Below, piece by piece: positions 60,780-64,000 of a stretch of 64,000 nt of DNA. Under the pieces are notes generated by a model that did no database searches, had not been told where the DNA came from, and saw nothing but the letters and a program-made list of their open reading frames with translations. Each line of letters opens with the position of its first letter. Position 1 is the stretch's first letter. Origin of the DNA: Torreya grandis (Eukaryota > Streptophyta > Pinopsida > Cupressales > Taxaceae); the NCBI GenBank assembly GCA_037957365.1, contig JARHVA010004906.1, positions 207,501 through 271,500 of the forward strand, given 5' to 3'. A program made the position numbers and the translations under genes.

Positions 60780-61979
60780 AATCATTGATCTAGATTCATC
60801 CCATCTTTGGACACATAAAATTAATCATTAAGTGTTTTAAACATTTTAATCTTGGCATCCTTACCTCAATTTCCTATTCTTCATTTTGTTAATTTATAAT
60901 TTATGTGAAATCATAAAGTAATGTAAAAAATTCAATTAAAAATACTCAAAACGTCATTTAGACATCCTTATTTTGCTTACAAGCACTTTTCAAACCTTTT
61001 CTATCAATCTTTTTCCTTCTGGGACAAGATCGCACTAGGTTACGTAGGTCCACATTATGGCCTTATGCACTACAATAATTAATTTTTAAATTTAAAACAT
61101 TGCACTTAATCTCTCTCATGATTTTAAAAATGTCAAAAAGTAGAAATATTCAAAATGTTATCCTATATAAGCACATCAAGGCTTCTCCAAACACATTTAT
61201 AAATCAATTGGAAATTATACTACACATTAAGCAAAAGAGAACCATTTATTCCAAATTCAATTATACTACATTTATAGGATAAGTCTAAATATATTTTATT
61301 TTAGGTCAATGGAATCCATTTTAAGTATTTATATCAATATCTTAGCTATATTCAAATAGTTTCATAATCATGTATCACACACTCATTCTAGGAGGGATAA
61401 CTACATTGTCCTGAGGCCTATTTGAGCCATGTAGGCAAGAATCAGATTATTATGGTTTTTTTAGAATAGCTTAGTTATTCCCATAACCATTTTACTCAAT
61501 TTTTTATTTTATCTCAATTTTTTTTATTATACAAGATCTAGGGCTTGTGATTTTTAGGTATTCAACATAAAAAATCAGGCCATATGATTAATCAATAAAC
61601 CCTCATAGGCAGTCGTACAAACCAGATCAAAAAATCAATCCCACAATAAACTAGGACACAACCATAGTCAATAGATAAGGCCACATTATGTCACTTTCCT
61701 CCTTATATATACTTGTCCCCATAAAATTTAAATTCTTAATTTTGGACATACATAGTTTGTATGTCTTTTCAACCAATTTTTCAATCACAATTAGCCTAGA
61801 CAATCAATGTAAGATATTTTTTATGGAGGCTTATGTATCTCTAGGCTTATTTACTATTTTTTATCTAATTTCTAATTATGTAAATTACATTTTTCACTCT
61901 AAAATTTATATATTTACTCATCAATTTCAATATTTTACATCTATTAGTTTGATTCATTTAATTTAAGATAGATTAAACA
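60780..61979 (+). repeat. LTR-like direct repeat, right copy
   Basis: Diverged copy of 50,950-52,250. Ends TTAAACA at 61,979, followed by TTT and TGGTGAACCC, a possible primer-binding site, so it could be the 5' LTR of the gag-bearing element that follows. Confidence 0.5.
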
Positions 61980-61982
61980 TTT

Positions 61983-61992
61983 TGGTGAACCC
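61983..61992 (+). other. Possible primer-binding site
   Basis: TGGTGAACCC follows the presumed LTR end by three bases. Its layout resembles the T-run-TGG sites of elements A and B. Weak support. Confidence 0.3.
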
Positions 61993-62604
61993 AATTTTTT
62001 ATTTTAATAACATTATTTTCTTTATTTTTTTGTGTTCTATGGTTTCATATAATTTTTTTTGATTTCACAAAAATCATAAATTCCTTATTAGTTTCACTTT
62101 TTTTTCTTTTCATTTTATTTTATATTGGCTATGGTTATTTTTATAACTGTGTTCTGATAGTTGTAAAATAATTTAGAATTGTCATTACCAGATATTTAGT
62201 GAGCTATTTTATAGAAATCATGGTGTGAGGGATTTCACCACAATAATTAGCCATTGTACAACACTAAACATGGATTTTATTCTCTACGTACGTAATGGTA
62301 TATTATAAACACTTACCATCCCTTGTTTATACCATAAAAAGCCTATGTTAGTCATTTGAATTGTGATGCACTTGAGAGGAGTGTATCGCTCATACAAGTT
62401 AATCTCATCATATAACTATAAATAGGTTTACTAGGATTCATGTATGTTTTTTCCTCTATAGTTAGTGCTATGAAATATTTTGATGAAACTAATAAATGAA
62501 CAAGTAAGTATATTTGAAATCCCACACAATCAATCAAACCTTTACATATATCACCCTTTATACCTTGATTTTTGCTTGTATTGTATTCATAGTACTTAGA
62601 TATT

Positions 62605-64000
62605 TTGTACATGAAAGATTACTTTATAGTAATAAGTATTTTATTTGTTTCATTTCCTATGTTTAAATTCATTGTATATATCATGGTTAGTCAATATTCC
62701 TTATTTTCTACTCATGTCTTGCCTTTTAATTATGATAATGAATGGAAAATTACAATAAATTTTTTTTTGGAAGAAGCATATACTAATGATTATGATTTTG
62801 ATGATATAACAATGAATATAAAATATTATTTTGATGCATCTTGGGGACATGAGTGTTCAAAAATACATTCACCTCTAAAATATTCTTTAAAATCATCCCC
62901 TTTCTTGACTAATAATGTAGATTTAAAAAAATAATCAAATCTCAAATAAAGCAACATTCAGAGGTAAAACTATCAAATCAAGATCAAACTATTTTCAAAA
63001 AAAAAATCTTAATAAAGTAATTTCAAATCAAGAATAAATTTCTAAAGTTACACCTTTATAAATGGTGGATCTTGATCCTACATGCCATAGTTATTTCCCA
63101 TTTTCAATCAAAGAGGATGAATTTCCTTCCTCTTCCCTTAGCTCCTCATAAGATACAATTGAAAGCCATGATATTATTTATAACACATATTATTATTTTG
63201 CTTCTACTTCCACCTCATGTTTGAATTCACATGATGTTATTCTTATGTAATAATGTCATAATATTAACATAAACTTACCCCTTGATGATAATACATATTT
63301 TGATAATGATAATTATTTCAATCAACAAGAAGAGTGTAACTCATATATAATCAACAAATATCTCTATCTAAATAAAGATCCTATCCCTCCACATCCCACA
63401 CCTCATCTTTATGGTGTTTTAATTAATTTTCAATCAGATATACCTAGGATTTGTACTTTTAAAACCTTTCAAGATGAAATTATCACTATGAGAAAATTAA
63501 TAGAAGAGTTAAAAAATTAAAATAAATATTTCAATTCAAATATCATATCACTTAAAAATAATAAAAAATATACAAAGAATATATAATATGAGAGTGTTAA
63601 TCATGTATCTTCCTCTAGCTATCATGTGCCTCACAATCAAAATACACCTACAATTAATGCTTCAAAAAGCATATAAAAGGCTCATAAGAGTTCAAGTGAG
63701 ATTCTAATAGAAATTATTTGAAATAAGTTGATTACATTACCTTCTAATCTTCCTCTAAAACTATCAAAATACTATTGTACACATCATATATGCATGGGTG
63801 TCATACTTATAATTTCCTAGCTTTGAAGAACAAAATACAAAGTATCAATGACAAGAATGATCCTGTAATGAATAAATTAATTAACCCACTTATATTTCAT
63901 CTCCTAAAAAAATAAGTGCAAAAAGAACTTAGAGAAAATATGGATACAAAAGGATAATTTAGAACAAGAAAAATTAGATCAAGCAAGATTATAAAAATAA
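62605..64000 (+). pseudogene. Gag-like remnant running off the window end (element G)
   Basis: 62,605-62,934 is open but unrecognised (Phe/Tyr/Asp-rich). Between 63,060 and 63,540 the text is low complexity, with HLYGVLINFQSDIPRI and a Lys/Asn-rich helix-like stretch. At 63,766-63,890, after one frame change, it reads YCTHH, then MG-H, then LALKNKIQSINDKND. This resembles the Tat-type gag zinc knuckle (CxxH..GHxxxxC..LKxKIQxLID) of element D with its last Cys lost. It lies on the same strand as the preceding LTR-like repeat. Identification as gag is tentative. Confidence 0.45.

Noticed and set aside
61688..61966. 92-codon hydrophobic ORF on the + strand
   Set aside because: Lies inside an LTR-like repeat; the Phe/Ile/Tyr-rich composition follows from AT content.

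Overview
The window looks like intergenic DNA from a large, repeat-rich plant nuclear genome. It is AT-rich and holds no recognisable host gene, tRNA, rRNA or CRISPR. Almost all that can be named is decayed retrotransposon of plant type: Tat-like Ty3/gypsy elements with a second (archaeal-type) RNase H, an L1-type LINE with a C-terminal RNase H, a gag-protease-only gypsy element, and a LARD-like element with very long LTRs. A plant is certain from the element lineages and from a plant mobile domain (PMD) remnant. I cannot place it below seed plant; a gymnosperm or another very large genome is a guess.

Layout. 1-10,859: a LARD-like element (5' LTR cut by the window edge, PBS, about 3.6 kb non-coding interior, PPT, about 5.7 kb 3' LTR). 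10,870-14,170: a decayed gag-protease fragment on the + strand (element D). 14,175-20,330: a decayed LINE on the - strand. 20,939-49,855: a long Tat-type gypsy element on the - strand (element A), whose gag is split by a second, different gypsy element on the - strand (B, 35,281-47,455). B is itself split between RNase H and integrase by about 1.05 kb of copia-like LTR (C, about 39,261-40,310). 49,856-54,198: AT-rich DNA with one member of an LTR-like repeat pair. 54,204-60,297: a complete gag-protease-only gypsy element on the + strand (F) with an exact 5-bp target duplication. 60,303-64,000: the second LTR-like repeat, followed by the start of another gag region that runs off the window.

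The most notable item is in element A. Between its integrase and its 3' LTR, on the opposite strand, lies a broken gene resembling a plant mobile domain protein with a coiled-coil tail, so the retrotransposon carries an antisense passenger. A and B also differ in where the additional RNase H sits: after the RT/RNase H in A, but between protease and RT in B. Nearly all ORFs are broken, often by TAG where CAG (Gln) is expected, which fits deamination of methylated cytosines. Domain boundaries within broken ORFs are approximate, because they come from reading across stops and frameshifts by eye.
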